DNA of 64,000 nt, taken from positions 1 through 64,000 of the forward strand of contig JAUYTV010000040.1 of assembly GCA_030694985.1 (NCBI GenBank). The letters run 5' to 3'. Of this stretch, positions 9,677-18,555 are shown in pieces (positions within the stretch are counted from its first letter, which is position 1; each line of letters starts with the position of its first letter). The notes below the pieces were generated by a model. It was not told the origin of the DNA, did no database searches, and saw only the letters and a program-made list of their open reading frames with translations. Source of the stretch: Methanoregula sp. GTDB lineage: Archaea > Halobacteriota > Methanomicrobia > Methanomicrobiales > Methanospirillaceae. The position numbers and the translations under genes were made by a program.

Positions 9677-10951
9677 TTAAAGCCTTCCGATAGAATCAGT
9701 TACTTTCTCAACAGCGGTAACAACATCCTTCAGATCTTTGTGGGAAACATTCGCGTGACAGACATCTGTGAGCATGAGTTCCCTGTAATACATCTGCTCA
9801 CAGACCGGGCATATACCCGGGTTATAATCAACCTTCCCATGGTAACCTGGATAGGTGAATGGGAAACCATCTTTGCCAAATGCAATCCGCTGCTGGTAGA
9901 GTGGTTCCAGATAAATCGGTTCAGTATATCCGTTTGTCATGGGAATTCCTTCAGCGTTAAGTGCTTCGACAAATTTTTCTCTTGGTACACCGGCTTTTTT
10001 TTTGTCGTATCGTATTGGGTAGACATAATACCCGTGGCGCACACCTTTTCTTACCTTTGGCGGTGTCAGGAATGGAGCAATACCAGGAAGCGATTTTGAG
10101 AGAAAATCTGCAGCGTCAATCCGTTTTTTCAGGAGACCCGCGAGCTTTTTCAGCTGGACTGAAGCTATCGCAGCCTCAATTTCTGTCATCCGATAGTTCC
10201 ACCCCACCATGTTGACGAGATCCTTGACCCCGCGGGGTTTTACAGCACCTTCAGCGTGGTTTCTGATCATTTGAAGACGCTCAGCTAGGACATCGTCATC
10301 TGTCGCTATGACCCCTCCCTCCCCGCAGTGAATGGTCTTATGGTAATTCAGGCTGAAAACCCCCATATGGGCGAGTGTTCCGGCATACTTACCGTTTAAG
10401 GTTGCACCGGGTGCCTGAGCAGCATCCTCGATCACAATAAGATCATGCTCATCGGCAATTTCCATGGTTTCCTTCATGTCTGCTGGGTGGCCAAAAATAT
10501 CTACCGTGATAATCGCTTTTGTACTTGGCGTGATCAATTTCCGGATGGATTCCGGAGTTATACAGAATATTTCAGGATCAATATCGGCAAACACCGGAAT
10601 TGCACCATAAATGAGGGCAGCTGTTGCAGATGCTGACATTGTATACGGAGATACAATTACCTCATCGCCAGGGCCTACTCCTGCTGCCCCAACTGCAGCA
10701 TAAAGTCCCGAAGTGGCAGAGTTCACGCTTATCGCGTTTTTCGTTTTAAAATACTTTGCCCAATCCTGTTCAAGGGCCTGAACTTTTGGTCCTCCAAAAA
10801 AATCCGGTGACCATTTCGCGAGAAACTTTGAAAGAACAGTACTATCCAGAACCTCTATTACTGCTTTCTTTTCCTCTTCACCAATAGTGACATACTTGGG
10901 GAATGGCTCCTTTCGGACTGGGCTGCCCCCTTTTATCGCAAGGTTTTCCAT
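9677..10951 (-). CDS. DegT/DnrJ/EryC1-family sugar aminotransferase
   Basis: This 424-residue PLP-dependent sugar aminotransferase carries its Schiff-base lysine in SLNYHKTIHCGEGG (about K205), the fold-type I DAAQAPGA segment near 176-183 and the NSATSGLYAA phosphate-binding stretch. It would transfer an amino group, usually from glutamate, to a keto-sugar nucleotide. The start overlaps the preceding gene by 19 bp. With the Gfo/Idh oxidoreductase (keto-sugar former) upstream and the acetyltransferase downstream it resembles an oxidise-aminate-acetylate cassette like WbpB-WbpE-WbpD. A C-terminal insertion around 365-400 contains CPVCEQMYY, which is unusual but not diagnostic. Confidence 0.9.
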   Translation of the reverse strand: MENLAIKGGSPVRKEPFPKYVTIGEEEKKAVIEVLDSTVLSKFLAKWSPDFFGGPKVQALEQDWAKYFKTKNAISVNSATSGLYAAVGAAGVGPGDEVIVSPYTMSASATAALIYGAIPVFADIDPEIFCITPESIRKLITPSTKAIITVDIFGHPADMKETMEIADEHDLIVIEDAAQAPGATLNGKYAGTLAHMGVFSLNYHKTIHCGEGGVIATDDDVLAERLQMIRNHAEGAVKPRGVKDLVNMVGWNYRMTEIEAAIASVQLKKLAGLLKKRIDAADFLSKSLPGIAPFLTPPKVRKGVRHGYYVYPIRYDKKKAGVPREKFVEALNAEGIPMTNGYTEPIYLEPLYQQRIAFGKDGFPFTYPGYHGKVDYNPGICPVCEQMYYRELMLTDVCHANVSHKDLKDVVTAVEKVTDSIGRL

Positions 10952-12102
10952 ATCTTGTTCTCCTTTATAGATCGTTCTTTTAGCATTTGCTCTACCAGAT
11001 GAACTACGTTGGATGCAGATCTCCCCCCAGGTCGGAACTGCTTGGTATTACGGCGGATCTCATCTTTCGATTTTTCATCAAAGAGAAGTTCTTCTAGTAT
11101 AGGTTTTATTTCTTCTATCGAATAAACTGCACGACTGAGACCAAGCCTGTTGGTTGGCAGTGGGTCCTGTACGGCAAGACCCGGCTGGAGGCTCGCCACC
11201 AGACATCCGAGATAACATGCCTCCACTAGGAGTTCGGTATTCATTCCGGTAACAAGATCTGCCGCTTGAACGATATCGTGTGCATCACCTTCTGATGTCA
11301 CCAAAATCCCGATTTTCTGGCTTTTAAACTTTCGATAATCCTCCGGTCGTTCCCGTGGATGTGGCCGGATCACGAGAGTAATTGGTTGTTTCCTTTTTTG
11401 ATAGATCTGTTCGAGTGCGTTAACCAGTTTCGGGAGAACGGTTTTTTCTGTAAAACCCGGATGATGCGGTTTTGTGCAGTCTTCGCCATAAATCATTGTG
11501 AATGGTTGGGAAACGAAGAGAACGAAAATGCTGTCATCCGGAATCGCCAGCATATGGCGTATTCGCGTTTTCTCCTCATCTGTGGAACGATTAGATCTTT
11601 CTAAAAGTGCGTCAAAAGCAGGTTGTCCTGTAACAACGATCCGGTCGAGTGGAAATCCCTCTGCAATCATCGATTCACAAGCAAGTTCATCCATTACCGC
11701 AATACGATCGGTGAGGTAGACAAGGTTTCCCTGCATGTCCCCAAATCTCTGGACATAGTTCGACCAGAAATCGATGACAGCGACACTCGGGATATGCAGA
11801 TCCCGGGCTGCAGCAATAAATTTTTTTTCCAGACATGCCGGGTTGTTTGATGTTGCTGTGAGTAGGAGATCAACAGATTCCCTGCGAAGGATTTCCTCAG
11901 CGTCACTTACCGTTGTAGTTTCCTCAAGGCACTGAGGTTTTAGTCCCTTTTCATGCATAATTCTGCACGCTTCCCGGTAAGCTAGCGGCAGCAGGATATA
12001 CTTTTTTTCCTTAGCAAGTAGACTGATTACCGGTGCAAGAGCCTGTGCGCCACCAGGATCCCCCGCAATTGAAACTACTACCGGACTGTGTTGTCCATGC
12101 AT
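10933..12102 (-). CDS. GT-B-fold protein (CDP-glycerol/epimerase-like), substrate unknown
   Basis: This 389-residue protein has a two-domain GT-B-like pattern: an N-terminal SIAGDPGGAQAL segment with strand-helix repeats, then LVIRPHPRERPEDY in the second domain (about residue 260), then ADLVTGMNTELLVEACYLG. RPHPRE-type segments occur in CDP-glycerol transferase, UDP-GlcNAc 2-epimerase and lipid-A-disaccharide-synthase-like folds. It sits between an oxidoreductase and a DegT gene with a 19-bp overlap and a 1-bp gap, so it belongs to the same sugar operon. It could be a glycosyltransferase or a PseG/NeuC-like hydrolase; sequence alone does not decide. Confidence 0.65.
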   Translation of the reverse strand: MHGQHSPVVVSIAGDPGGAQALAPVISLLAKEKKYILLPLAYREACRIMHEKGLKPQCLEETTTVSDAEEILRRESVDLLLTATSNNPACLEKKFIAAARDLHIPSVAVIDFWSNYVQRFGDMQGNLVYLTDRIAVMDELACESMIAEGFPLDRIVVTGQPAFDALLERSNRSTDEEKTRIRHMLAIPDDSIFVLFVSQPFTMIYGEDCTKPHHPGFTEKTVLPKLVNALEQIYQKRKQPITLVIRPHPRERPEDYRKFKSQKIGILVTSEGDAHDIVQAADLVTGMNTELLVEACYLGCLVASLQPGLAVQDPLPTNRLGLSRAVYSIEEIKPILEELLFDEKSKDEIRRNTKQFRPGGRSASNVVHLVEQMLKERSIKENKIWKTLR

Positions 12103-12103
12103 A

Positions 12104-13108
12104 TCAGACTCCTGTATCGACCGGAATCGATCTTCCTCTCTTTACCGATGTACCAACTGCTTTCGCAATACGGAGTGCTTCAACACCATCAGATCCTGAA
12201 CAGGCAGGGGATGACCCGTTTTTCAGGCACCCCACGAGATCCTCAACAGCATGCAGCATCGTATCATGCATGCCATTGCTGAATGATTCTTTCAATCCCA
12301 GGTGATGGTACCCTGAATAAAACGGGCTGTCTTCAACAGCGAACCGCTCTGCACGATGTCCTGACTCATGGATCCAGATTCTGCCTTTGGTTCCAATAAT
12401 ATCCATTTCAAAAATACTGAATACGTTGTTGTCACATCCATGAAGATAGCCCCTGATCCCTGAAAAGAATTCTATCTTCACGTCATATGTTGGGTCCGGG
12501 CCCCCCTCGCGAAGAACATCATCTCCCCGCACTGAATCAATCTCTCCAATAAGGAACCTGGCCAGATCGAACCAGTGTGTTCCGGAATGCATAGTACCTT
12601 TTGTGTAATACCCGCTTACTGCCTGAATGCTGCCAATAGTACCGGTATCAATAAGGGATCTCATTTTCCGGTGCATCTCCGAGTGCCTGCGTGAATAATT
12701 CACTGCAAGGATGATTCCCCGCCCTTTAGCGATTCTTACGAGTTCTTGGGCCTCTCTCACTGTCAATGCCAGTGGTTTCTCCGCAAGAACTGCCCTTGTT
12801 GCCTCTGATTCAAGGACTTTTTTAATTATTGGGTAATGAGTCGGATCTGGAGTACAGATGCTGATAATCTCCGGTTCCTTTTCCAGGAGGAGTTTTTCGT
12901 AATCTGTAAAAAAACAAGGAATCTTCCAAAAGCGGGCACATTTTTCAGCTTTTTCTCTGAATGCATCACAGACAGCTACAATCTCAGTATCCTTACAGGC
13001 TGTATATGCTCCGGCATGGGTGTAAATATCCTTGATTTTCGGATCTTCTGCGAATTCACTTCCAATCTTGCCGCATCCGATAACTGCTACGCGATAAACC
13101 ATACTCAC
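12104..13108 (-). CDS. Gfo/Idh/MocA-family NAD(P)-dependent sugar oxidoreductase
   Basis: This 334-residue enzyme has the N-terminal Rossmann motif GCGKIG (11-16), the CTPDPTHY segment and the family hallmark EKP (110-112), followed by the C-terminal substrate domain. The family oxidises or reduces sugar hydroxyls or ketones, including C3 of UDP-GlcNAcA (WbpB). It overlaps the upstream cytidylyltransferase by 4 bp and is followed after 1 bp by the GT-B-like gene. In this operon it most likely makes the keto-sugar used by the DegT aminotransferase; the exact position oxidised is unknown. Confidence 0.88.
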   Translation of the reverse strand: MSMVYRVAVIGCGKIGSEFAEDPKIKDIYTHAGAYTACKDTEIVAVCDAFREKAEKCARFWKIPCFFTDYEKLLLEKEPEIISICTPDPTHYPIIKKVLESEATRAVLAEKPLALTVREAQELVRIAKGRGIILAVNYSRRHSEMHRKMRSLIDTGTIGSIQAVSGYYTKGTMHSGTHWFDLARFLIGEIDSVRGDDVLREGGPDPTYDVKIEFFSGIRGYLHGCDNNVFSIFEMDIIGTKGRIWIHESGHRAERFAVEDSPFYSGYHHLGLKESFSNGMHDTMLHAVEDLVGCLKNGSSPACSGSDGVEALRIAKAVGTSVKRGRSIPVDTGV

Positions 13109-13839
13109 CGTACCTTCTTCTGTTGAATATGTCGATTGATATTTAAAAAATCCTTTTTTTCTTCAAGAAGCGCGAGAATATCCTTTGTCGAAAATGCCGG
13201 ATTTGCCGGGTATAATTCTTCAAAAATGGCGTTTATGAGGGTAAAATCCTCGATGGTATCAACTGTCAGGCGGATATCCCAGAACTTTTTAGGCAGATCC
13301 GATTCCAGATTATAAAGTCTGAACGTCTCGGGGTGCTCGTGAATATAATATGAAACATGTTCATGATCCACGGGATCCTGGGTCAAGCGGTTTACTTCTT
13401 CGAGAGCTTTTGTACTGAACACCTGAGTATCAAGCCCGCGGGGATACGTCCGCGTGAGAACATTACTGACATAATCATAGGATTTATTCCTGAATATTCC
13501 AACCAGGACATCAACGAGTTCAGGGTCGATAAGGGGACAGTCCCCGGTAATCTCAACTATCGTATCAACATTATATTTGTGGGCTGCTTTCAGGACACGA
13601 TCGAGCACATCATCCTCACTGCCCCGGAAACAGCCGACACCGAGTCGTTTTGTCAAATCCTCAACGGGATCATCCGTCTTGTTGTCCGTTGTTGCGACAA
13701 TTATCTGGTCGAGTGTACGGGCGCGACCGAGACGTTCAATGAGTAGTTCAAGCGTTGGCCTGTTGAGAATCGGGCGGAGTATCTTTCCCGGAAGCCGGGT
13801 TGATGTCATCCGCGCCTCGATAATGGCGGCAGTCTTCAT
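13105..13839 (-). CDS. SpsF/NeuA-type cytidylyltransferase (CMP-sugar synthetase-like), second copy
   Basis: This 244-residue nucleotidyltransferase has the N-terminal EARMTSTRLPGK loop (8-19) that binds the nucleotide, a FRGSEDDVLDR segment and EITGDCPLIDP for metal and sugar binding. This is the signature of SpsF/PseF-type enzymes that activate nonulosonic acids or other acid sugars with CTP. It is a diverged paralogue of the pseF gene at 15433-16164. It opens a leftward operon, 87 bp downstream of pseG-pseH, with Gfo/Idh, GT-B-like, DegT and GNAT genes. A CMP-linked product distinct from pseudaminate is inferred. Confidence 0.85.
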   Translation of the reverse strand: MKTAAIIEARMTSTRLPGKILRPILNRPTLELLIERLGRARTLDQIIVATTDNKTDDPVEDLTKRLGVGCFRGSEDDVLDRVLKAAHKYNVDTIVEITGDCPLIDPELVDVLVGIFRNKSYDYVSNVLTRTYPRGLDTQVFSTKALEEVNRLTQDPVDHEHVSYYIHEHPETFRLYNLESDLPKKFWDIRLTVDTIEDFTLINAIFEELYPANPAFSTKDILALLEEKKDFLNINRHIQQKKVR

Positions 13840-13926
13840 GATCCTTACCTTGTTAATTCTGATGTTCAGATGAATATATCTTCGTCAGGTTATCCGGAAC
13901 AATCTCGCATTTTTGGTTTTTCTCCA

Positions 13927-15432
13927 TCATAACGCCAGGTATGTCAGTCGTATCGCGTTGAGTTTCCGGTCTTCATGAGGGGTAGACTGCCGGAAACCTG
14001 CCCGTTCGAATGATCGGATAGAGGAAATATTTTCCGGTTTGATGAGAGAATAATATCCACGCGGTTTATGCGTATGATAATGCTGGCGAATTCCTGTCCT
14101 GATTATGGAAGCTCCACGACCTTTTCCCCGGTGTTTTGGATCTACACTCACATCAATATTGACATACCCGGAATCATCGGTATCAAACCGGATCTGTCCT
14201 ATCGCTTCTCCGTGCATGTCAGATGCAATATACTGGACACAGGATGGATCTGCTTGTTTTTGGGTAAACCAGCTGATATGATCTTCAAAAGAGATGATAT
14301 CGGTATTGAATGCGGATGCCCGGACGACCGGGTCATTTACCCAGAGCCACAACCGTTTACAATCGTCAGCGACAGCCGGTTGCAGCCTGATCCAGGTCTC
14401 GGTAATCTTCCGGATCGCCCGGCATGCCCCTTGACCATCAATAAGTGTGATCGCATTATCCGCCAGTGTCTGCCGTAAGGATCTGTTATGAATCAGGTCA
14501 GACACAATCTCCTGGATATTGTCGGCCGTAATGCTGGATTTATCGCCAAGTGATACCGCGGCGGACCGTGAATAGAGGCTGTTACTGACCGGAATCTGAT
14601 TATCTGATGTGGTGATCAGGGCCATGGGGGTGCCCATATACGCTAGTTCGCAGGCTGTTGTACCTGCTGCGGAAACTGCAATATCAGCCCATGCCATTAA
14701 TTCCGGCATATTTTTTGCATCAAAAAAAACTTCGAGATTTTCAAGATGTTTTTCTGCATAATCACGGATCTCCCCGATGTGCGGGTTTCCGGCGCCGATC
14801 ACTACCCGAACCCTGCAATCATCGGGGATACCCGGTAGAATTGCATTAAGCACCTTCATTGTCAGATTATCAGGGTCGCTTGCTCCCAATGTCAGGAGAA
14901 TGTTTTTTGCGATTTTCGCAATTTTTTTCTTCCGATCCGGCCAAAGCCTGAACTCTTCCCTGATTAAATAAAATTTGGATCCCAGGAGCAGCTGAGTGTA
15001 TCTTTCACTGGAGGTGTAATTCTTGTCGCTTGCGAAAATGTTCTGGTTGATGACAAAGTCAGAATAATTATGAGATGCATGCCCATAGTCATCGAAAAGT
15101 ACGGTTACTGCTCCGGATTCCCGGATTTTCCGGACATATACGGAATCAAACCGATACCCATCCATTACAATACATTCAGCCCCTGAATCGCGGAGGAAGT
15201 GCAGTGTCTCTGCTGTATCGGCTGCACTGCCGGCAACACTGTTGCAGCAGGAAAAACCGATACCATTCCGGGATAAGTGGTCCGCGTAGGGAAGTCCATC
15301 CGGACTGATCAGGAACATGACGGAACACCCCTCTTTCTTCCACTGCTGTGCAAGGGCTAGGCACCGCATCAGGTGGCCACCACCAATTAATGTATCGGCA
15401 TCTGGATGGAATACGATGAGGGGTTCTGGGAT
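13927..15432 (-). CDS. pseG-pseH: PseG-PseH fusion: UDP-sugar hydrolase plus N-acetyltransferase (noncanonical start)
   Basis: Two pseudaminate enzymes are fused. The N-terminal part (about residues 1-320) matches PseG, which removes UDP from 2,4-diacetamido-trideoxy-altrose; its GGGHLMRCLALA motif carries the family's catalytic His. The C-terminal part (about 345-500) is a GNAT domain matching PseH, with HRGKGRGASI for acetyl-CoA. The first ATG (15369) falls inside the PseG motif and would lose the first beta strand (PLIVFHPDAD). Upstream, the frame runs back only to the pseF stop TAG and contains no ATG, GTG or TTG. An AGGTGAT ribosome site at 15443-15437 points to the ATC at 15432-15430. 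Confidence 0.8.
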   Translation of the reverse strand: MPEPLIVFHPDADTLIGGGHLMRCLALAQQWKKEGCSVMFLISPDGLPYADHLSRNGIGFSCCNSVAGSAADTAETLHFLRDSGAECIVMDGYRFDSVYVRKIRESGAVTVLFDDYGHASHNYSDFVINQNIFASDKNYTSSERYTQLLLGSKFYLIREEFRLWPDRKKKIAKIAKNILLTLGASDPDNLTMKVLNAILPGIPDDCRVRVVIGAGNPHIGEIRDYAEKHLENLEVFFDAKNMPELMAWADIAVSAAGTTACELAYMGTPMALITTSDNQIPVSNSLYSRSAAVSLGDKSSITADNIQEIVSDLIHNRSLRQTLADNAITLIDGQGACRAIRKITETWIRLQPAVADDCKRLWLWVNDPVVRASAFNTDIISFEDHISWFTQKQADPSCVQYIASDMHGEAIGQIRFDTDDSGYVNIDVSVDPKHRGKGRGASIIRTGIRQHYHTHKPRGYYSLIKPENISSIRSFERAGFRQSTPHEDRKLNAIRLTYLAL

Positions 15433-16164
15433 CTATATCACCTTTTGCTGGATATTTCGGTTTATTTCCAACAGTTCGGGATGAAGCCTGATAAACTCGA
15501 GTGCTTCTTTCCACGAGAAGTCATCGGAACCGAAATGTCCGTATATCTTCTGGACAAGCAGGAAATCTTCAGGAGTATCGACAGTCCATCTCATGTGTGA
15601 ATAATCCTTGTCATTCATTACCCCGTGAATCCGGAATCTGTCAGGATTCTTAAGGATATACTGTGTAACATGCTCGCGATATGCCGGATTCCGATCATCT
15701 TCCCATGATTCCTTCAGAGCGTCAAATGAGAATACTTCAGTATCAAGTCCCCGTGGATATGTTCTCTCCGGCAGGAAATTACATGCATAATCAATATGCG
15801 GTCTCCTTTTTTGATATTCCCGGATTACCAGGTCAGTTGTTTCCGGCTCGATAAGCGGACAATCGGATGTAATCCTTACTACTGGATCTGCATCAAATAC
15901 GCATGCGGCCTGATAATAGCGGTCGAGCACATCGTTTTCTGATCCCCGGAAACAGTTCCATCCCCTATCAGAGCATAATTTTACGATGACATCGTCGGCC
16001 GGTTTAGTAGTGGTTGCAATCACGATATCATCAATCAAAGAAGATCTCTTAACACGATTCATTTGCCGTACTATCATGGGCAGGCCAAGAAGATCCTTCA
16101 TTACCTTGCCCGGAAGGCGGGTGCTTCCCATCCGTGTCTGGATAATCGCAACAGTACGTGTCAT
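15433..16164 (-). CDS. pseF: Pseudaminic acid cytidylyltransferase
   Basis: This 243-residue enzyme would join CTP and pseudaminic acid to CMP-pseudaminate in the cytoplasm. It has the QTRMGSTRLPGK nucleotide loop (8-19), FRGSENDVLDRY and RITSDCPLIEP motifs of the SpsF/PseF group. Its ATG overlaps the pseC stop by 4 bp and it is followed directly by pseG-pseH in the same reading frame, separated by one TAG codon. Neighbouring pseB, pseC, pseG, pseH and pseI make this copy, rather than the one at 13105, the better pseF candidate. Confidence 0.85.
   Translation of the reverse strand: MTRTVAIIQTRMGSTRLPGKVMKDLLGLPMIVRQMNRVKRSSLIDDIVIATTTKPADDVIVKLCSDRGWNCFRGSENDVLDRYYQAACVFDADPVVRITSDCPLIEPETTDLVIREYQKRRPHIDYACNFLPERTYPRGLDTEVFSFDALKESWEDDRNPAYREHVTQYILKNPDRFRIHGVMNDKDYSHMRWTVDTPEDFLLVQKIYGHFGSDDFSWKEALEFIRLHPELLEINRNIQQKVI
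15437..15443 (-). promoter_or_regulatory. Ribosome-binding site selecting an ATC start for pseG-pseH
   Basis: AGGTGAT, complementary to the archaeal 16S rRNA 3' end, lies within the last codons of pseF. Six bases separate GGTG from the ATC at 15432-15430, the usual spacing. The intervening codon in that frame is the pseF stop TAG, so initiation must be at or after the ATC. Confidence 0.55.
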
Positions 16165-17351
16165 GGAAATGCGCCGGTGACTTTCAGAACTGCGGTAATT
16201 ACATCCTGAATATCCCCGTCACTCATCCGGGGATACATCGGGATCGTAATAATACTCTCATATGCATGTTCTGCGGACGGGCAGAGGCCCGGTCCGGTCC
16301 CAAACCGGGTGCGGTAAAACGGGTGCATGTGGACCGGAATGTAGTGTACATTGACCCCTATTCCTTCAGCTCGTAGTGCTGAGAAGATAACGTTACGTTC
16401 TGCCCCAATTTTTTCAGTATCGAGGTGTATGACATACAGGTGGTATGCATGGGAGACACCCTCCCGGACTGTAAGCGGGCGTACGTATTCGGATCCTGAA
16501 AATGCCTTATCGTATATACGGGCGATCTCCTGCCTTTTCCGGATCCATAACATGAGTTTCTTCAACTGGCTGATACCCAGCGCACACTGGAAATCTGTGA
16601 TTCGGTAGTTATACCCGAGATCGACCATCTCGTAAAACCACGATCCCATACTCTCCCGCTGGCGGTGATCCGTGGTAATCCCATGTGCCCGGAATAACCG
16701 GGCTTTATTAGCAAACAACGGGTTGTCAGTTGTGACCATGCCCCCTTCGCCAGATGTAATATGCTTTACCGGATGGAGGCTGAATGCACTGATGTCTGCA
16801 AGAGAGCCAACCGGTGCATTATTCAGGCTTCCCCCAAGGGCATGGCAGGCATCGGCAATCAGGATGAGATCATGTTCATCGGCAATCTCCCTCAGGACCG
16901 GATAATCACAAGCCTGCCCGGCATAATCCACTGCTATGATCGCACGTGTTTTTTCAGTGATTCTCTCTTCCACAGACTTGGGATCGATAAGAAGTGTCGA
17001 TTCGTCAACATCCGCAAAGACTGGTGTCGCGCCCTGATAAACAACACAATTTGCCGATGCCGCAAACGTCATCGAAGGGACGATTACCTCATCTCCTAGT
17101 TTTATCCCAACCGCGTAGGTAATCGCGTGGAGTGCAGCAGTCCCGTTGCTCACGGCAACTGCGTTGCGTGTCCCGGCTACGATGGCAAACGCAGTTTCAA
17201 ACTCCTGTATCATTGGCCCGGTTGTGAGCCAGTCCGATCGCAGAACGCGTGCGACTGCTTCAATGTCCTCTTCGCCAATCCACTGTTTCCCATAGGGAAG
17301 TATCGATTGCCGCACCGGGGTTCCGCCATACAGCGCAAGCGTGTTTTTCAT
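16161..17351 (-). CDS. pseC: UDP-4-amino-4,6-dideoxy-N-acetyl-beta-L-altrosamine transaminase
   Basis: This 396-residue DegT-family PLP enzyme aminates C4 of the PseB product. The PLP lysine lies in SLHPVKHITSGEGG (about K196); the DACHALGG segment and the N-terminal LYGGTPVRQSILPYGKQWI opening are typical of PseC. It starts 7 bp after the pseB stop and overlaps pseF by 4 bp, the classic pseB-C-F order. A generic DegT sugar transaminase is the alternative, but the neighbourhood makes PseC likely. Confidence 0.88.
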   Translation of the reverse strand: MKNTLALYGGTPVRQSILPYGKQWIGEEDIEAVARVLRSDWLTTGPMIQEFETAFAIVAGTRNAVAVSNGTAALHAITYAVGIKLGDEVIVPSMTFAASANCVVYQGATPVFADVDESTLLIDPKSVEERITEKTRAIIAVDYAGQACDYPVLREIADEHDLILIADACHALGGSLNNAPVGSLADISAFSLHPVKHITSGEGGMVTTDNPLFANKARLFRAHGITTDHRQRESMGSWFYEMVDLGYNYRITDFQCALGISQLKKLMLWIRKRQEIARIYDKAFSGSEYVRPLTVREGVSHAYHLYVIHLDTEKIGAERNVIFSALRAEGIGVNVHYIPVHMHPFYRTRFGTGPGLCPSAEHAYESIITIPMYPRMSDGDIQDVITAVLKVTGAFP

Positions 17352-17358
17352 CGTTGTA

Positions 17359-18333
17359 TCAACATTCGTTAATTAATCCTTTCAGATCATACAGAGAAAG
17401 CCAGTGGTCATTCTGATCGCTGGTGTAGCTGAAATTATCGGAAACCTTTCTGCCTTTATCCCAGTTGGAATTGCTCCACCACGGGTGGGCAGGAAGGATT
17501 ACATATTTATCCCCAACATCTATCGTCTGAAGGGCCTCATCTGCCGATATAAGAGCTTCGTGGATCTTCTCTCCTGGTCGGATCCCGATATAATCGATGG
17601 CACAATCCGGTGCAATGGCCTTTGCAAGATCCATGATATTCATGCTCGGGATCTTGGGTATAAACACTTCTCCCCCATGCATCTCTTCAAGGGATTTCAT
17701 AACAAACCTGACCCCCTGATCAAGCGTGATCCAGAATCTCGTCATCCGGGAATCCGTAATAGTAATCTTTCCATTCTTAGCCTGCTCAAGGAAGACCGGT
17801 ATCACACTCCCTCTGCTACCGACAACATTTCCGTAACGGGTGCAGCTGAACGAGGTATCACTGTCCCCGGAATACGCATTTCCCTGAATAAAGAGTTTTT
17901 CCGCACAGAGTTTGGTTGCGCCATAGAGATTGATGGGATTCACAGCCTTGTCAGTACTGATTGCCATAACCTTTTCAACGCCATTATCGATCGCAGCATT
18001 GATTATATTCTGAGATCCGATGACATTTGTCAGGATAGCCTCGAACGGGTTATATTCACACGCTGGAACCTGTTTGAGTGCTGCTGCATGGACAACGATA
18101 TCTGCGTTGTGCATGGCACGACTGACCCGTTTTTCATCCCTGACATCTCCGATAAAGAACCGTATCCGGCTATCGGTGAACTGGCTCCGCATTTCCATCT
18201 GGAGGAGTTCTCCGCGGGACAGAATCCTGACGGCCTTTGGATTATGTTCACTTAATAAAATGTTAGTGAACTTCTTTCCAAAAGACCCGGTTCCCCCGGA
18301 AATCAGAATTGTTTTTCCATCAAATATTGACAA
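17359..18333 (-). CDS. pseB: UDP-N-acetylglucosamine 4,6-dehydratase (inverting)
   Basis: This 324-residue SDR catalyses the first pseudaminate step, making UDP-2-acetamido-2,6-dideoxy-beta-L-arabino-hexos-4-ulose. Visible hallmarks are the SGGTGSFGKKF cofactor motif (12-22), AALKQVP, and the catalytic STDKAVNPINLYGATK stretch containing D128, K129, Y137 and K141, which match the Asp-Lys-Tyr set of inverting dehydratases. Length is normal for PseB. It heads the leftward pse operon and is divergent from pseI, with 222 bp of intergenic DNA between the two starts. Confidence 0.92.
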   Translation of the reverse strand: MSIFDGKTILISGGTGSFGKKFTNILLSEHNPKAVRILSRGELLQMEMRSQFTDSRIRFFIGDVRDEKRVSRAMHNADIVVHAAALKQVPACEYNPFEAILTNVIGSQNIINAAIDNGVEKVMAISTDKAVNPINLYGATKLCAEKLFIQGNAYSGDSDTSFSCTRYGNVVGSRGSVIPVFLEQAKNGKITITDSRMTRFWITLDQGVRFVMKSLEEMHGGEVFIPKIPSMNIMDLAKAIAPDCAIDYIGIRPGEKIHEALISADEALQTIDVGDKYVILPAHPWWSNSNWDKGRKVSDNFSYTSDQNDHWLSLYDLKGLINEC

Positions 18334-18528
18334 CGTCTCATCTCCAGATTACCGATATATATTGTCTGCTCTTGATAATAAGAATATCTTACAAAACATC
18401 TACTTTTTGGTTATGCGGGGGAATTTGAAGTTCTTTTGATCCGGTTCGTTCGGGTCTTCCGTTTCAAACTAACGGGAAGTGTTCGTACTGTGTAATTCTG
18501 GCTTCTGACTCATCTGTTTTTTATTAAG

Positions 18529-18540
18529 GGAATATATACC
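18529..18540 (+). promoter_or_regulatory. Possible TATA box for pseI
   Basis: GGAATATATACC lies about 25 bp before the pseI ATG at 18556 in the A+T-rich pseB-pseI divergent spacer. The spacing would allow only a very short leader, although GGAG sits just before the ATG. Pattern match only. Confidence 0.3.
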
Positions 18541-18555
18541 ATATATGGAGTACTT

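Noticed and set aside
15433-15435. TAG between pseF and pseG-pseH as a pyrrolysine codon
   Set aside because: No pyl genes are visible, Methanomicrobiales are not known to use pyrrolysine, and the ribosome site just before the TAG fits separate initiation better.
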